DNA of 64,000 bases from Micavibrio sp. UBA6212 (GTDB lineage: Bacteria > Pseudomonadota > Alphaproteobacteria > Micavibrionales > Micavibrionaceae), in assembly GCA_002421905.1 (NCBI GenBank), contig DISK01000010.1:1-64000 (forward strand), written 5' to 3'. Numbering within the stretch: the stretch's first letter is position 1; every line of letters begins with the position of its first letter. A program made the translations under genes and the position numbers. Positions 51,643 to 61,288 of this stretch are shown here, in pieces. The notes below the pieces were generated by a model. That model was given only the letters and a program-made list of their open reading frames with translations. It ran no database searches and was not told the origin of the DNA.

Positions 51643-52683
51643 ATGAGCCAAACCGCCAAGGAAAATGAGCTGTCCCCAAACGCCTTTGAAGAAGAAAAAG
51701 GTGATGATGGAACTTTGCGCCCGCAGACCCTTGAAGAGTTCATAGGGCAGAAGGACTTACGTGCAAATCTTAAAGTGTTTGTTGAAGCGGCTAGGGCTCG
51801 TAAAGATGCCCTTGATCATGTTTTGTTTTTTGGCCCGCCGGGCTTGGGAAAGACCACACTCGCACAAATTGTTGCCAGAGAGCTGGGCGTAGGTTTTAGG
51901 GCAACGTCTGGACCAGTGATCGCCCGTGCAGGAGATTTGGCAGCAATACTGACCAATCTCCAACCTTATGATGTTCTTTTTATTGATGAGATTCACCGCT
52001 TGTCTCCGGTTGTTGAGGAAATCCTCTACCCCGCTATGGAAGACCGAAAGCTGGATCTGATCATCGGAGAGGGGCCTGCCGCCCGTTCGGTTCAGATTGA
52101 TTTACCCCCGTTTACCTTGGTCGGAGCAACAACCCGTTCAGGACTTCTGACCAATCCATTGAGGGATCGTTTTGGCATACCAATGCGCCTTGAGTTTTAT
52201 GAACATAATGAACTGGCAATCATTGTAAAACGCATCGCCAGATTACTGGATATCAAGATGACCGATGATGGTGCACTTGAGATTGCCAAAAGATGCCGTG
52301 GAACACCAAGGCTGGCGGGACGTTTGACAAGAAGGGTCCGGGATTTTTCTGATGTACTCGGCGGCGGGGTCATTGATGCCAAGGCGGCAGATGCGGCACT
52401 CAACCGTCTGGATGTTGATCATACAGGACTGGACAGCATGGATCGCCGTTACCTGAAAACTATTGCGGACAAATATGCTGGAGGCCCTGTCGGAATTGAA
52501 ACCATGGCGGCTATTCTTGCCGAACAGCGGGACGTGATAGAGGATGTTGTCGAGCCTTACCTGCTCCAGCAAGGTTTAATCAATAGAACCCCGCGTGGCC
52601 GCATGCTCTCGAGTGCCGGATATGCTTATCTGGGAATAACCCCACCGAAGTCCGCCCTGGATCAGAATGGATTGTTTGAATAA
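51643..52683 (+). CDS. ruvB: Holliday junction branch migration ATPase RuvB
   Basis: A 346-residue AAA+ motor. Walker A is GPPGLGKTT, Walker B is VLFIDEIHRL, and the C-terminal winged helix contains GLINRTPRGRML. It pulls DNA through RuvA-bound junctions. ybgC starts immediately after its stop. Confidence 0.98.
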   Translation: MSQTAKENELSPNAFEEEKGDDGTLRPQTLEEFIGQKDLRANLKVFVEAARARKDALDHVLFFGPPGLGKTTLAQIVARELGVGFRATSGPVIARAGDLAAILTNLQPYDVLFIDEIHRLSPVVEEILYPAMEDRKLDLIIGEGPAARSVQIDLPPFTLVGATTRSGLLTNPLRDRFGIPMRLEFYEHNELAIIVKRIARLLDIKMTDDGALEIAKRCRGTPRLAGRLTRRVRDFSDVLGGGVIDAKAADAALNRLDVDHTGLDSMDRRYLKTIADKYAGGPVGIETMAAILAEQRDVIEDVVEPYLLQQGLINRTPRGRMLSSAGYAYLGITPPKSALDQNGLFE

Positions 52684-52684
52684 A

Positions 52685-53095
52685 ATGATGACACATGATT
52701 TTCCTGTACGGGTATATTATGACGACACCGATGCAGGGGGTGTGGTTTATCATGCCAATTATCTAAAATTCTGTGAACGGGCCAGAACCGAGTATCTTCG
52801 GTCTCTGGGCTTTGAAAATAGCGGAATTCGTGAGCAAACAGGCACGATTATCGTTGTCAAAAAAATTGAAGCCGAGTATCTTCAACCCGCCAGACTGGAT
52901 GACTCCCTCATCGTTCAAACCCGACTTTTATCCATAAAAAATACAAGTTTCGTTATGGAACAAAAAGTTATTAAGGGCGAGGGGGATATTTTTGTGATGA
53001 ACGTTCTACTTGTGTTTATTGATGACAAAGTTGGGCGTCCCGCAAAAATTCCGGAAGCAGTAAAAGAAATTTTTTTAAGAGAGATGGAATCCTAG
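52685..53095 (+). CDS. ybgC: YbgC-type acyl-CoA thioesterase
   Basis: A 136-residue hot-dog-fold thioesterase with the active-site segment YYDDTDAGGVVYHANYLKF. It is the usual first gene of the tol-pal cluster. Start chosen at 52685, one base after the ruvB stop. A second ATG follows directly. tolQ begins one base after its stop. Confidence 0.93.
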   Translation: MMTHDFPVRVYYDDTDAGGVVYHANYLKFCERARTEYLRSLGFENSGIREQTGTIIVVKKIEAEYLQPARLDDSLIVQTRLLSIKNTSFVMEQKVIKGEGDIFVMNVLLVFIDDKVGRPAKIPEAVKEIFLREMES

Positions 53096-53096
53096 A

Positions 53097-53903
53097 ATGC
53101 CTGATGCATCCCTGACCGCGACAACGCCTGTTGCCTCCGATACAATTTCAACCGTGACACAAGGGGCAATTGCAGCCCCGATGCATGACCTTTCTGTTTT
53201 GGGACTGTTCATGAACGCCGATATGATTGTTAAATCGGTTATGATTTTGCTGATCTTTATGTCGATATGGTGCTGGACGATTATTATTTCCAAGCGCTTC
53301 ACGCTTAAAAAACTCAACCGTCGTGCGGATCGTTTTGAAGACGCATTCTGGTCGGGAGAGGCATTAGATAAATTATATCAGCGCGTCAAAAAAAGCCCTC
53401 AGGATCCCCTGTTAACGACCTTTACAGCAGGGATGGAAGAGTGGCAGGCCGGTGTTTCGACAGGCATCCCTAAATCTGAAAGTTTGCAAGCCAGCTTGAA
53501 GCAACGCGTTGAGCGCGCTATGACTTTGGCCATTGGCCGTGAGATGCAAATTCTGGAGCGTGGTATGACCTTTCTGGCGACAACAGGTTCAACCGCAACT
53601 TTTATTGGCTTGTTTGGAACGGTCTGGGGGATCATGAACTCCTTTACCGCAATCGCCGCGATGAACAATACCTCACTGGCCGTTGTGGCTCCAGGTATTG
53701 CAGAAGCTTTATTTGCGACCGCGACCGGACTGGTCGCCGCTATTCCGGCAATGGTTGCCTATAACGTTTTTTCAACGTCGCTGGCTCGCTACGGAGATCG
53801 CCTCCATGCCTTTAGTGCAGAATTTTTTGCCATTATGGTACGTCATCTTGATGCTCAAGAATCCGGTACGCCGGGAAAATCTGATAAGCAACGGGTGGCA
53901 TAA
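53097..53903 (+). CDS. tolQ: Tol-Pal system proton channel subunit TolQ
   Basis: A 268-residue inner-membrane protein with three helices (about 41-65, 165-185 and 200-222) and a large cytoplasmic loop. GTVWGIMNSFTAIAAM and EALFATATGLVAAIPAMVAYN are MotA/TolQ/ExbB hallmarks. With TolR it drives TolA at the division site. Its stop abuts the tolR start. Confidence 0.95.
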   Translation: MPDASLTATTPVASDTISTVTQGAIAAPMHDLSVLGLFMNADMIVKSVMILLIFMSIWCWTIIISKRFTLKKLNRRADRFEDAFWSGEALDKLYQRVKKSPQDPLLTTFTAGMEEWQAGVSTGIPKSESLQASLKQRVERAMTLAIGREMQILERGMTFLATTGSTATFIGLFGTVWGIMNSFTAIAAMNNTSLAVVAPGIAEALFATATGLVAAIPAMVAYNVFSTSLARYGDRLHAFSAEFFAIMVRHLDAQESGTPGKSDKQRVA

Positions 53904-54353
53904 ATGGGAATGAATGTCCAACCGCGCGGAGGCAGTCCATACGGCAGCCGCAGAACCTATCGACCGATGTCAGAAATTAATGTGACACCATTTATTGATG
54001 TGATGTTGGTCTTGTTGATTGTTTTTATGGTGACAGCTCCTTTGTTGAGTGCGGGTATTCAGGTCGATCTGCCAAGAACCGAGGCAGGCCCCGTTGCAGA
54101 CAAGGATGAAAAACCTCTTGAGGTCGCTATAAACAAAAAGGGTGATATTTATATCGGTGAAACAAAAGTGAGCCGCGAGGAATTGCTGGTAAAGCTTTCT
54201 GCGATTACTGGTGATGATTTTGAGCGGCGTGTTTTTATCAAAGCTGATCAGGGGTTACCATATGGAGATGTCATGGGTGTTCTTGGGTCAATCAACAAGG
54301 CCGGATACCGTAAGGTAGCCCTGATTACCGAACCGGGCACTTCCAAAAAATAA
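53904..54353 (+). CDS. tolR: Tol-Pal system subunit TolR
   Basis: A 149-residue protein with one membrane helix that carries the conserved proton-channel Asp in EINVTPFIDVMLVLLIVF, and a periplasmic domain ending KVALITEP. It forms the stator with TolQ. Confidence 0.95.
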   Translation: MGMNVQPRGGSPYGSRRTYRPMSEINVTPFIDVMLVLLIVFMVTAPLLSAGIQVDLPRTEAGPVADKDEKPLEVAINKKGDIYIGETKVSREELLVKLSAITGDDFERRVFIKADQGLPYGDVMGVLGSINKAGYRKVALITEPGTSKK

Positions 54354-54380
54354 AAATTTTGATCTATAAGGCTCAGCGTC

Positions 54381-55241
54381 ATGGTCATTGATCCACGGCA
54401 GAAACACGAAGAATCTGAACAAGGTTCCATGAAAAAACCACTGATTATTTCGGTGCTGTTCCACGTTACGTTATTCATGATAGTGATATTTGGCTTTCCT
54501 CATTGGAAAAGTGATTTGGAGATTATTGAGCCTGTCCCCGTGGAGTTGGTGGATAATATTGGAGAATTGACCACAACCAATAAACCTCCGGTTAAAGCTC
54601 AGCCCAAAAAAGAAGAGAAAAAGCCTGAACCTCCTAAAAAGCAGGAAGAGAAGAAACCACCACCCAAGAAGGAAACGGTGACGCCTCCAGCCGAAGATGT
54701 CTTGCAACCTCCTCCTGAAAAGGAAAGGCCAGAAAAGAAACCTGAAAAAAAGCCGGAGAAGAAACCTGAAAAGAAACCCGAGCCCAAAAAAGAACCTGAA
54801 AAAAATCAGCAGTCTTTTGACTCTTTGTTGAATGATTTGACACCGGATGACAAATCACAACCCGACACGGATGCAACAGACACCAAAATGACGGAACCTT
54901 CACCTAGTCCAAATGCAAAATTTTCGACAGTTCTCAGTATGACTGAAATGGATGCTTTGCGGTATCAATTAAGCCAATGCTGGAATGTTATGGCAGGTGC
55001 AGCCAATGCAGAGGATCTAAGGGTTGAGGTTAAAGTCACGGTTAATCCTGATCGAACAGTCCGATCAGCCAAAATAATGGATCAATCGAGATATGGTAAT
55101 GACCCATTTTTTCGTGCTGCGGCGGATTCTGCTGTTAGAGCATTAAATAATCCGAAATGTACCCCTTTAAATTTGCCGCCAGAGAAGTATGATCAATGGA
55201 GGGAAATGACAATCGTGTTTGACCCCAAAGATATGTTGTAA
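54381..55241 (+). CDS. tolA: TolA, envelope-spanning subunit of the Tol system
   Basis: A 286-residue protein with one N-terminal membrane helix (about 21-40), a long Pro/Lys/Glu-rich rod with tandem KKPE units (roughly 75-150) and a C-terminal domain that has VKVTVNPDRTVRSAKI, typical of TolA/TonB-like ends. It links the inner membrane to TolB and Pal. The first ATG (54381) is taken. A second ATG at 54429 directly before the membrane helix, with AAGG upstream, is equally possible. Confidence 0.87.
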   Translation: MVIDPRQKHEESEQGSMKKPLIISVLFHVTLFMIVIFGFPHWKSDLEIIEPVPVELVDNIGELTTTNKPPVKAQPKKEEKKPEPPKKQEEKKPPPKKETVTPPAEDVLQPPPEKERPEKKPEKKPEKKPEKKPEPKKEPEKNQQSFDSLLNDLTPDDKSQPDTDATDTKMTEPSPSPNAKFSTVLSMTEMDALRYQLSQCWNVMAGAANAEDLRVEVKVTVNPDRTVRSAKIMDQSRYGNDPFFRAAADSAVRALNNPKCTPLNLPPEKYDQWREMTIVFDPKDML

Positions 55242-55251
55242 GGAAAATCAT

Positions 55252-56568
55252 ATGAAAAAGATTTTACTGTCCCTTTTTATTCTGCTGATGGGATATTGCT
55301 ATTCAGCACCAGCACATGCAGAACTTCGTGTGGATGTGAATAAAGGCACAATGAATCCTATCCCGATTGCCATTACAAACTTTGTGGCAAAAGACTCCTC
55401 AGGACAAGAATTCGCAACGTCCGTACCCCAAGTTATTGCTGCCGATCTCAGTAGCACAGGGCTATTCCGTTTGGTTGATCCACGAGCCTTTATTCAGGAT
55501 TCTGCATCAATGCAGACTGAAATTCGTTTCGCAGAATGGAAAGCCATCAATGCACAGGCTTTGGTTAATGGATCTGTAACCAAGACACCTGATGGACGTA
55601 CCCGTGTTGAGTTTCGTTTGTTTGATGTCTATGGGCAACAACAGCTGACTGGTATGGCCTATATGACCACGCCGCAAAACTGGCGCCGTATTGCACATAT
55701 TATTTCTGATGAAATTTATAAGAGGTTGACAGGTGAGGGCGGGTATTTTGACTCCCGTATCGTTTACATTGCAGAATCCGGCCCTGCGACAAAGCGTGTT
55801 AAGCGTTTGGCTATTATGGATCAGGATGGTGCCAACAACCGGTATTTGACTGATGGTAATAATCTGGTTCTGACACCACGTTTTTCACCAAACCAGCAGA
55901 CCATTACTTACATGTCTTATGTAGGGAACAAACCACGGGTTTATATCTATGATCTGGAAACTGGACGTCAGGAAGTTGTCGGTGATTTCCAAGGTATGTC
56001 CTTTGCTCCAAGGTTCTCTCCTGATGGGTCAAAAGTTGTGATGAGCCTATCCAAAAACGGCAATAGTGATATTTATGCAATGGATCTCAGGTCAAAGAAT
56101 GCCAACAAATTAACCAACAGTCCTGGAATTGATACCTCTCCAAGCTATGCTCCAGACGGGTCAAAAATTGCTTTTGAGTCCGATCGCGGAGGAACTCAGC
56201 AGATTTACGTCATGAATGGAGATGGTAGTAATGCTCACCGGATATCCTTTGGCGATGGGCGTTATGCTTCTCCGGTCTGGTCTCCTCGGGGAGATTTGAT
56301 TGCGTTCGTTAAAATGCTGAAAGGCCAGTTCTATATTGGCGTGATCCGCCCAGACGGAACAGGGGAGAGGTTGCTTAGCAACGCTTATCATATGGAAGGC
56401 CCAACATGGGCTCCGAATGGTCGCGTACTTGCATTCTTCAAAGAGACACCAACCGGAAAAGGGCGTATTGCAAAACTCTATAGCATTGATCTCACCGGGC
56501 ATAATGAACATCAGCTTAAAACACCCGGTGATGGGTCTGACCCTGCCTGGTCTCCCCTCAATAAGTAG
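55252..56568 (+). CDS. tolB: periplasmic beta-propeller TolB
   Basis: A 438-residue periplasmic protein with a signal peptide (cleavage after PAHA at about 24), an N-terminal alpha/beta domain and a six-bladed WD40-like propeller made of repeated FSPDG and WSPRG units. It passes signals between TolA and Pal. The ATG at 55252 follows AAGGA and matches the signal peptide. A terminator follows, so pal is not in this transcript. Confidence 0.96.
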   Translation: MKKILLSLFILLMGYCYSAPAHAELRVDVNKGTMNPIPIAITNFVAKDSSGQEFATSVPQVIAADLSSTGLFRLVDPRAFIQDSASMQTEIRFAEWKAINAQALVNGSVTKTPDGRTRVEFRLFDVYGQQQLTGMAYMTTPQNWRRIAHIISDEIYKRLTGEGGYFDSRIVYIAESGPATKRVKRLAIMDQDGANNRYLTDGNNLVLTPRFSPNQQTITYMSYVGNKPRVYIYDLETGRQEVVGDFQGMSFAPRFSPDGSKVVMSLSKNGNSDIYAMDLRSKNANKLTNSPGIDTSPSYAPDGSKIAFESDRGGTQQIYVMNGDGSNAHRISFGDGRYASPVWSPRGDLIAFVKMLKGQFYIGVIRPDGTGERLLSNAYHMEGPTWAPNGRVLAFFKETPTGKGRIAKLYSIDLTGHNEHQLKTPGDGSDPAWSPLNK

Positions 56569-56588
56569 GCGCCAGAGTTAAATATTAC

Positions 56589-56618
56589 AAAGCCCACAGA
56601 TTGAATTTGTGGGCTTTT
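56589..56618 (+). terminator. Rho-independent terminator of the tol operon
   Basis: AAAGCCCACA pairs with TGTGGGCTTT, with a T-rich end, 20 bases after tolB. Confidence 0.82.
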
Positions 56619-56642
56619 GTATTTATTGGGAATTCTTATTTT

Positions 56643-56786
56643 TTAGCGGGAATCAAAATCACGAGACTTATTGTAGTCATGTGGTGGGAGCTTGAAACCC
56701 GGATTACGCGTCGGATCAATAGCCTTTTCAGACTTCGGTTGATTTGTTGCAGCTGCCAATTGTTGATTTGTAAGTGTGTCTGCCAT
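56643..56786 (-). CDS. 47-residue ORF of unknown function
   Basis: A short ORF on the minus strand in the gap between tolB and rppH. It opens with MADTLTNQQLAAATN and ends in PHDYNKSRDFDSR. AGGAGAG, a strong ribosome binding site, precedes the ATG by six bases. No signal peptide, membrane segment or family is seen. The predicted protein is polar, likely disordered. The good ribosome binding site is the main support. Confidence 0.55.
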   Translation of the reverse strand: MADTLTNQQLAAATNQPKSEKAIDPTRNPGFKLPPHDYNKSRDFDSR

Positions 56787-56913
56787 TGAGCTCTCCTCTA
56801 TATGTTATTTTCATAAGTATGATATGTCTTTCTTAAATTTTCAATAAAAAATCTATGTAAAATAAAAAAAAGACATAAAATAACCAAGAAAAGAAACAAA
56901 AGAAGTTTCGCAT

Positions 56914-57393
56914 TTAGTGTTTGGGACTATCCCCAAGATCAGAAAATAGTGCAATAACTTGTGCGTAGGTTTCGCGCTTGAACGGCACAATCAGATCAAC
57001 GGTAAGTGATAATGGAACCCATTGCCATTTGGAGAATTCAGGAACATCATGACCATCAAGGCAGATATCCTTGTCGTCACCGGTAAACCTCATAGCAACC
57101 CATGTCTGTTGCTGCCCACAGTATTTCCCACCCCAATGCTTTACCGATAGTTCGTGAGGAACATCATAACAAATTGTCTGATCTGCGATGCGGATCAATT
57201 CGGCTTTATTAGTCCCGACTTCTTCCATCAACTCCCGCTTGGCTGCAAGGAGTATATCTTCACCCTCATCTATGCCACCTTGTGGCATTTGCCATGCTCC
57301 GGGTGTATCAATGCGCTCTCCGACAAAAACTTCTCCACGGTCATTAAACAGGGCAATCCCGACACAGGGGCGATAAGGTAAAGAGGAAGACAT
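56914..57393 (-). CDS. rppH: RNA pyrophosphohydrolase (Nudix)
   Basis: A 159-residue Nudix hydrolase with the Nudix box at about 39-60 (Gly39, Glu45, REL, EEVG). It starts SLPYRPCVGIALFNDRGEVF and removes pyrophosphate from mRNA 5' ends to begin decay. Downstream of the divergent deacetylase, with a 26-base gap. Last gene of this minus-strand run. Confidence 0.93.
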   Translation of the reverse strand: MSSSLPYRPCVGIALFNDRGEVFVGERIDTPGAWQMPQGGIDEGEDILLAAKRELMEEVGTNKAELIRIADQTICYDVPHELSVKHWGGKYCGQQQTWVAMRFTGDDKDICLDGHDVPEFSKWQWVPLSLTVDLIVPFKRETYAQVIALFSDLGDSPKH

Positions 57394-57419
57394 ATTGAAG
57401 ATTTTACCTTTTCGGGATG

Positions 57420-58664
57420 TTAACGACTATGCCGGATTACAGCGGAGAGGGGAGCAAGTTGAATGGAATGAGAGGACAGTGATTTTTCCCATTCTTTCAG
57501 CAGTGGAAATAAATTTGGTTGAGGGCGAATAAACGCCACAGCAATATTCTTGTCCGAAGCTATTTTTTCCAAATCTGCCAACTGCCCCTTAACATTCACA
57601 TTTCCTGCATCGCCATCAATCCACATCCCATTCCGAACAAAGGGAATAGATTTATGGCGATCCGCATGTCTAGGGGAAATACCATCTTGAGGATCCGCCA
57701 CCACGATACCAACTCCACGCTTTTCAAGAACAGAGAAAATATTTTCCAGTCCGCCATCGGCCCCTGTAAACTCAGGGGTATTGGTGAAGGCAATCCCCGC
57801 ATAGCCGTATCCTAAAGAAAAAATACGCAATAATCGTGAATAGTTTTGTTCATTATTCAAACCGGAAAGAAGGGTGAGGGGGCCTGTATCATCAAGCCCG
57901 AAGTTTTTAGATTGGATAGGGACATCCATCCAGATTTCATGATTATAGGATCTTGCTTTACTAATTTTTTCCTGCATGTTTCTGGTATAAGGAGAAACAA
58001 CAAAAGAAATATAGGGAGGTAGGCTAGAAAGAGCTACTTCCTCAATTGAATCTGATAGTCCGTAATCAATCAAGACAAGTGCAATAATACCACGCGTTGT
58101 TTCTTGTGCGGTAAAAGGAATTGCGTACTCATCAAAAACAGTTTTTCCATCTGCTTCACGACGAACGGGAACTTGTCCGAACGGAGTGCTTTCAAACAGG
58201 CTGTCGTCCAATTTTGTATCTGGGCCCTTTTGTAGCAGCTCCTCAGTGGTTGGTGTTTCTGAATGTTTGGTGATTTCAGTATGTCCGCCATTCATAGTCT
58301 GCCCGTTCAGATCTATATCATCATGGCGAAGTGGCGCGGGTGACATACCTTCGATCCCGTATTGGATAGGGACGTCACTTTCAGGAGGTTCCAAATCCAG
58401 TTCGGCCATCACTTTACCGGATAAGGGTGAGCCAGTTGTTTCACCGTCTTGGATAGGGTCCACTTCCAAGGATCTAGACAGAGAAAAATTGGGGTTCACT
58501 TGATGGACAACAAAAACTGACGCGACAAGCAGCAGCCCAAAAGTCCAGACAAAAGATCTTGGGCTGATATAATAATGATAAAACTGCCCGACCTTTCCAC
58601 CCGCATTTGGCAAAGGCAAATGTGGGAGTTTGATTTTTTTCAAAAAGGCGGGGACTGCTACCAA
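57420..58664 (-). CDS. divergent polysaccharide deacetylase family protein (DUF610)
   Basis: A 414-residue protein with an N-terminal membrane helix (about 40-60) and a Glu/Pro-rich linker, followed by a divergent polysaccharide deacetylase domain (IALVLIDYGLSDS, LDDTGPLTLL, IAFVRPQPN). It sits next to ctpA as in other alphaproteobacteria and probably acts in cell-wall or envelope modification. The start is a TTG at 58664, seven bases after AGGAG. A TTG two codons earlier is too close to that site. Confidence 0.85.
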   Translation of the reverse strand: MVAVPAFLKKIKLPHLPLPNAGGKVGQFYHYYISPRSFVWTFGLLLVASVFVVHQVNPNFSLSRSLEVDPIQDGETTGSPLSGKVMAELDLEPPESDVPIQYGIEGMSPAPLRHDDIDLNGQTMNGGHTEITKHSETPTTEELLQKGPDTKLDDSLFESTPFGQVPVRREADGKTVFDEYAIPFTAQETTRGIIALVLIDYGLSDSIEEVALSSLPPYISFVVSPYTRNMQEKISKARSYNHEIWMDVPIQSKNFGLDDTGPLTLLSGLNNEQNYSRLLRIFSLGYGYAGIAFTNTPEFTGADGGLENIFSVLEKRGVGIVVADPQDGISPRHADRHKSIPFVRNGMWIDGDAGNVNVKGQLADLEKIASDKNIAVAFIRPQPNLFPLLKEWEKSLSSHSIQLAPLSAVIRHSR

Positions 58665-58674
58665 ATGCAAGCTC

Positions 58675-60003
58675 CTACCTACCAGTATTTTTCATTAAAG
58701 ACAGTCCATGCAAAAGATCAAGGGCGCGAGCCAACTGATAATCTTTATCAGAATCTTTTTCTGCTTCTTTTGTAGGGCCGTCCTTCTTGTTGTCGTTACT
58801 TGCCTTTACTGTCGTAGGATTACTCAGAGCACCTTTCAGATCCTCTTCATGGATTCCCATTTCGGCTAATTTTTCAATCTTCGCCTGATCGACGACAATA
58901 TCAGGATCAATACCTTTCCCTTGAATCGAGCGCCCGGATGGGGTGAAGTAACGAGCCGTAGTCAAGCGCAGCGCCCCATCTCCCGAAACCGGAACAACTG
59001 TTTGAACTGACCCTTTGCCAAAGGAGCGGGTTCCCATCAGAATTGCGCGGTGATGATCTTGTAATGCGCCCGCAACAATTTCAGAAGCTGAAGCTGAGCC
59101 CCCATTAATCAGAACAACGATGGGCAATCCATTTGATAGGTCACCAGGCAGAGCATTGTCACGTTTGATATCAGTTTCTTTTCGCCCCCGTGTGGACACA
59201 ATTTCCCCTTGATCAAGGAAGGCATCAGAGACAGCAATTGCTTGATCCAGTAATCCTCCCGGATTATTTCTCAAATCCAGAACATAGCCACTCAATTTGT
59301 CACCGACCTGCGCGTTGACCTTATCAATTGCATTCTTTACCCCGTCATAGGTATTTCGGTTGAATTGGTTGATCCGGATATATCCGATTGTATCATCTTC
59401 GACACGAAACTTGACGGGTTGAATTTTGATCACATCGCGCACGATAGAAAGTTCGATAGCTTCTTGAACACCTTCGCGACGAATGGTAATTGCAATCGAG
59501 GTTCCAACTTTTCCGCGCATCTGTTCAACAGCATCAGCCAAAGTCATCCCGATGATAGGTTTTTTATCAAGATGTGTAATGTAGTCACCAGCCTGAACAC
59601 CAGCCTTGAATGCCGGGGTATCATCAATCGGAGAAATTACTTTAATAATACCCTCTTCCATAGTGACCTCGATACCCAATCCTCCAAACTCGCCCTTTGT
59701 TTGGACTTTCATGTCATCGAAATCTTTTGAAGTCAGATAGTCAGAGTGAGGGTCAAGATTAACCAACATTCCTTTAATGGCAAATTCAACGAGTTTTTCA
59801 TCACTGATAGGTTCGACATATTTTTCGCGAACTTTCTCAAAAGCCTCCCCAAACAAAGAGAGTTGCCTGTATGTATCTTCATTTGTTTGCTGGTCAACCT
59901 GCTTGGCTTTGTCCTGATCGGCAGATGCATCTTGCGCTATCGAGCAGTTCGGTAAGGCAAACAGGGGAACTGCCAGAAGGAGGGAGAGGCGAAAAGAAGA
60001 CAT
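58675..60003 (-). CDS. ctpA: C-terminal processing peptidase CtpA (S41)
   Basis: A 442-residue periplasmic serine protease. A signal peptide (about 1-23) leads to a PDZ domain (GGLGIEVTMEEGIIKVISP) and the S41 catalytic domain with Ser305 (GGSASASE) and Lys330 (SFGKG). It trims envelope proteins. The Lys-rich C-terminal tail is disordered. It lies between envC and the deacetylase gene. Confidence 0.95.
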   Translation of the reverse strand: MSSFRLSLLLAVPLFALPNCSIAQDASADQDKAKQVDQQTNEDTYRQLSLFGEAFEKVREKYVEPISDEKLVEFAIKGMLVNLDPHSDYLTSKDFDDMKVQTKGEFGGLGIEVTMEEGIIKVISPIDDTPAFKAGVQAGDYITHLDKKPIIGMTLADAVEQMRGKVGTSIAITIRREGVQEAIELSIVRDVIKIQPVKFRVEDDTIGYIRINQFNRNTYDGVKNAIDKVNAQVGDKLSGYVLDLRNNPGGLLDQAIAVSDAFLDQGEIVSTRGRKETDIKRDNALPGDLSNGLPIVVLINGGSASASEIVAGALQDHHRAILMGTRSFGKGSVQTVVPVSGDGALRLTTARYFTPSGRSIQGKGIDPDIVVDQAKIEKLAEMGIHEEDLKGALSNPTTVKASNDNKKDGPTKEAEKDSDKDYQLARALDLLHGLSLMKNTGR

Positions 60004-60070
60004 AAAAAACTCCGTAGTTAAACAAAAAATTTATATAACACATAGACCCACCGGAAAAATATTCCAGCAA

Positions 60071-61270
60071 TTAGTTAAGCTTGGTAAATTGTTGTGCGGG
60101 GTTTACAGGATCCCCACGGTAACGCAGTTCATAATATAGACGGCCAGTATAATCCGGCAACCGACCAAGCGGTTCGCCAGCTTCGACGGACTGGCCTACA
60201 AATGTATCAATTTTCCCCAGTCCTGCAACCAGACTATGAAATTTATTCTTATGTTCCAACAGAATAATGCTGCCATATTTTTTGAAAGGGCCTGCATAGC
60301 GGACTATACCATCCACCGGAGCAACAACAACAGCCCCTGGACGGGCATCAATTGTTATTCCTTGCGATCTTGCCCCTATATCATCCATTTCACCATATCG
60401 GGTTTTAATAATTCCGGACGTAGGAAGTCTTAATGAACCAAGAGATTCCATCTCGGTACTGGTAGCAAGGCTGGTTTGTTGGGTAGAAGAGGATGCCTTG
60501 CCAGGAGAACGTGTATGACTTCCAGTTCTTTTTTCCAGATCACGGTTCTTTTGCTCAACCTTTGCGATAAGATCACTCAAATCCTTTGCAGATTGTGAAA
60601 GCTTGTTAATTGCGGCTTCTTTACTGGAGACATCCATTCGTGTTTTTCTCAAGGATCGCTCGCGTTGTTCCATCAGTTGATCAAGATGATTTTGACTGGA
60701 TTTTAGCTTTTCTGAAGTTTGCTTCAATCTGGCTTGTTTATCTTGCAATTCTCTTTCAATCGAATCCAGTTCACTCAAATCCATTTTTAGTTTTTTTGAG
60801 CGACGATCCAGCTCGGGTAAAATTGCTCCTAATACGGTTGCGGCCTGAGCTGTTTCAAGAGGAGCATCTGGACGTGCCACTAATGCGTCGGGAGGAATTC
60901 TACGAATACGTTCCAGAGCAAGAACCAGATCGGCAATAGATTTCTTCTCTTTGGCTAGACTGTTTGTAATATTAGATCTGTCTTTTTTGAGTTGCGATAG
61001 GCGTTGCTCCAGTTCGTATAAATCGCTTTCCTGATTCTGAACTTTCTGAGCAATATTAATAAGGTCTGACTTCAATCCCTTCACATCTTTTTCGATAGTC
61101 TGGGCTTTTTTTTCTAACGCCTTTTGTTCCTGCTTTTTTGTTTCAATCTGGTTTTTTATAGTTTCAACAGATGTGCCTTTACGAGGAGGGATAGGGGGAT
61201 CTCCAGCATATCCCTCCATAGAAAACAGGGACAGTAAAAGAAAAACCAGTAGAACTGAGAAGACCCTCAT
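60071..61270 (-). CDS. envC: EnvC-like murein hydrolase activator
   Basis: A 399-residue protein with a signal peptide (about 1-22), a long coiled coil (about 35-270) and a C-terminal LytM/M23-type domain. The usual zinc-binding His in HxxxD is replaced (GITIDARPG), so it is non-catalytic, as in EnvC, which activates amidases during division. The C-terminus ends PVNPAQQF. Confidence 0.9.
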   Translation of the reverse strand: MRVFSVLLVFLLLSLFSMEGYAGDPPIPPRKGTSVETIKNQIETKKQEQKALEKKAQTIEKDVKGLKSDLINIAQKVQNQESDLYELEQRLSQLKKDRSNITNSLAKEKKSIADLVLALERIRRIPPDALVARPDAPLETAQAATVLGAILPELDRRSKKLKMDLSELDSIERELQDKQARLKQTSEKLKSSQNHLDQLMEQRERSLRKTRMDVSSKEAAINKLSQSAKDLSDLIAKVEQKNRDLEKRTGSHTRSPGKASSSTQQTSLATSTEMESLGSLRLPTSGIIKTRYGEMDDIGARSQGITIDARPGAVVVAPVDGIVRYAGPFKKYGSIILLEHKNKFHSLVAGLGKIDTFVGQSVEAGEPLGRLPDYTGRLYYELRYRGDPVNPAQQFTKLN

Positions 61271-61288
61271 TAATTACGCCCTCTCACA

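Noticed and set aside
54590..54800. Minus-strand frames with Phe/Gly/Ser-rich repeats opposite tolA
   Set aside because: They are shadows of the KKPE repeat region of tolA.
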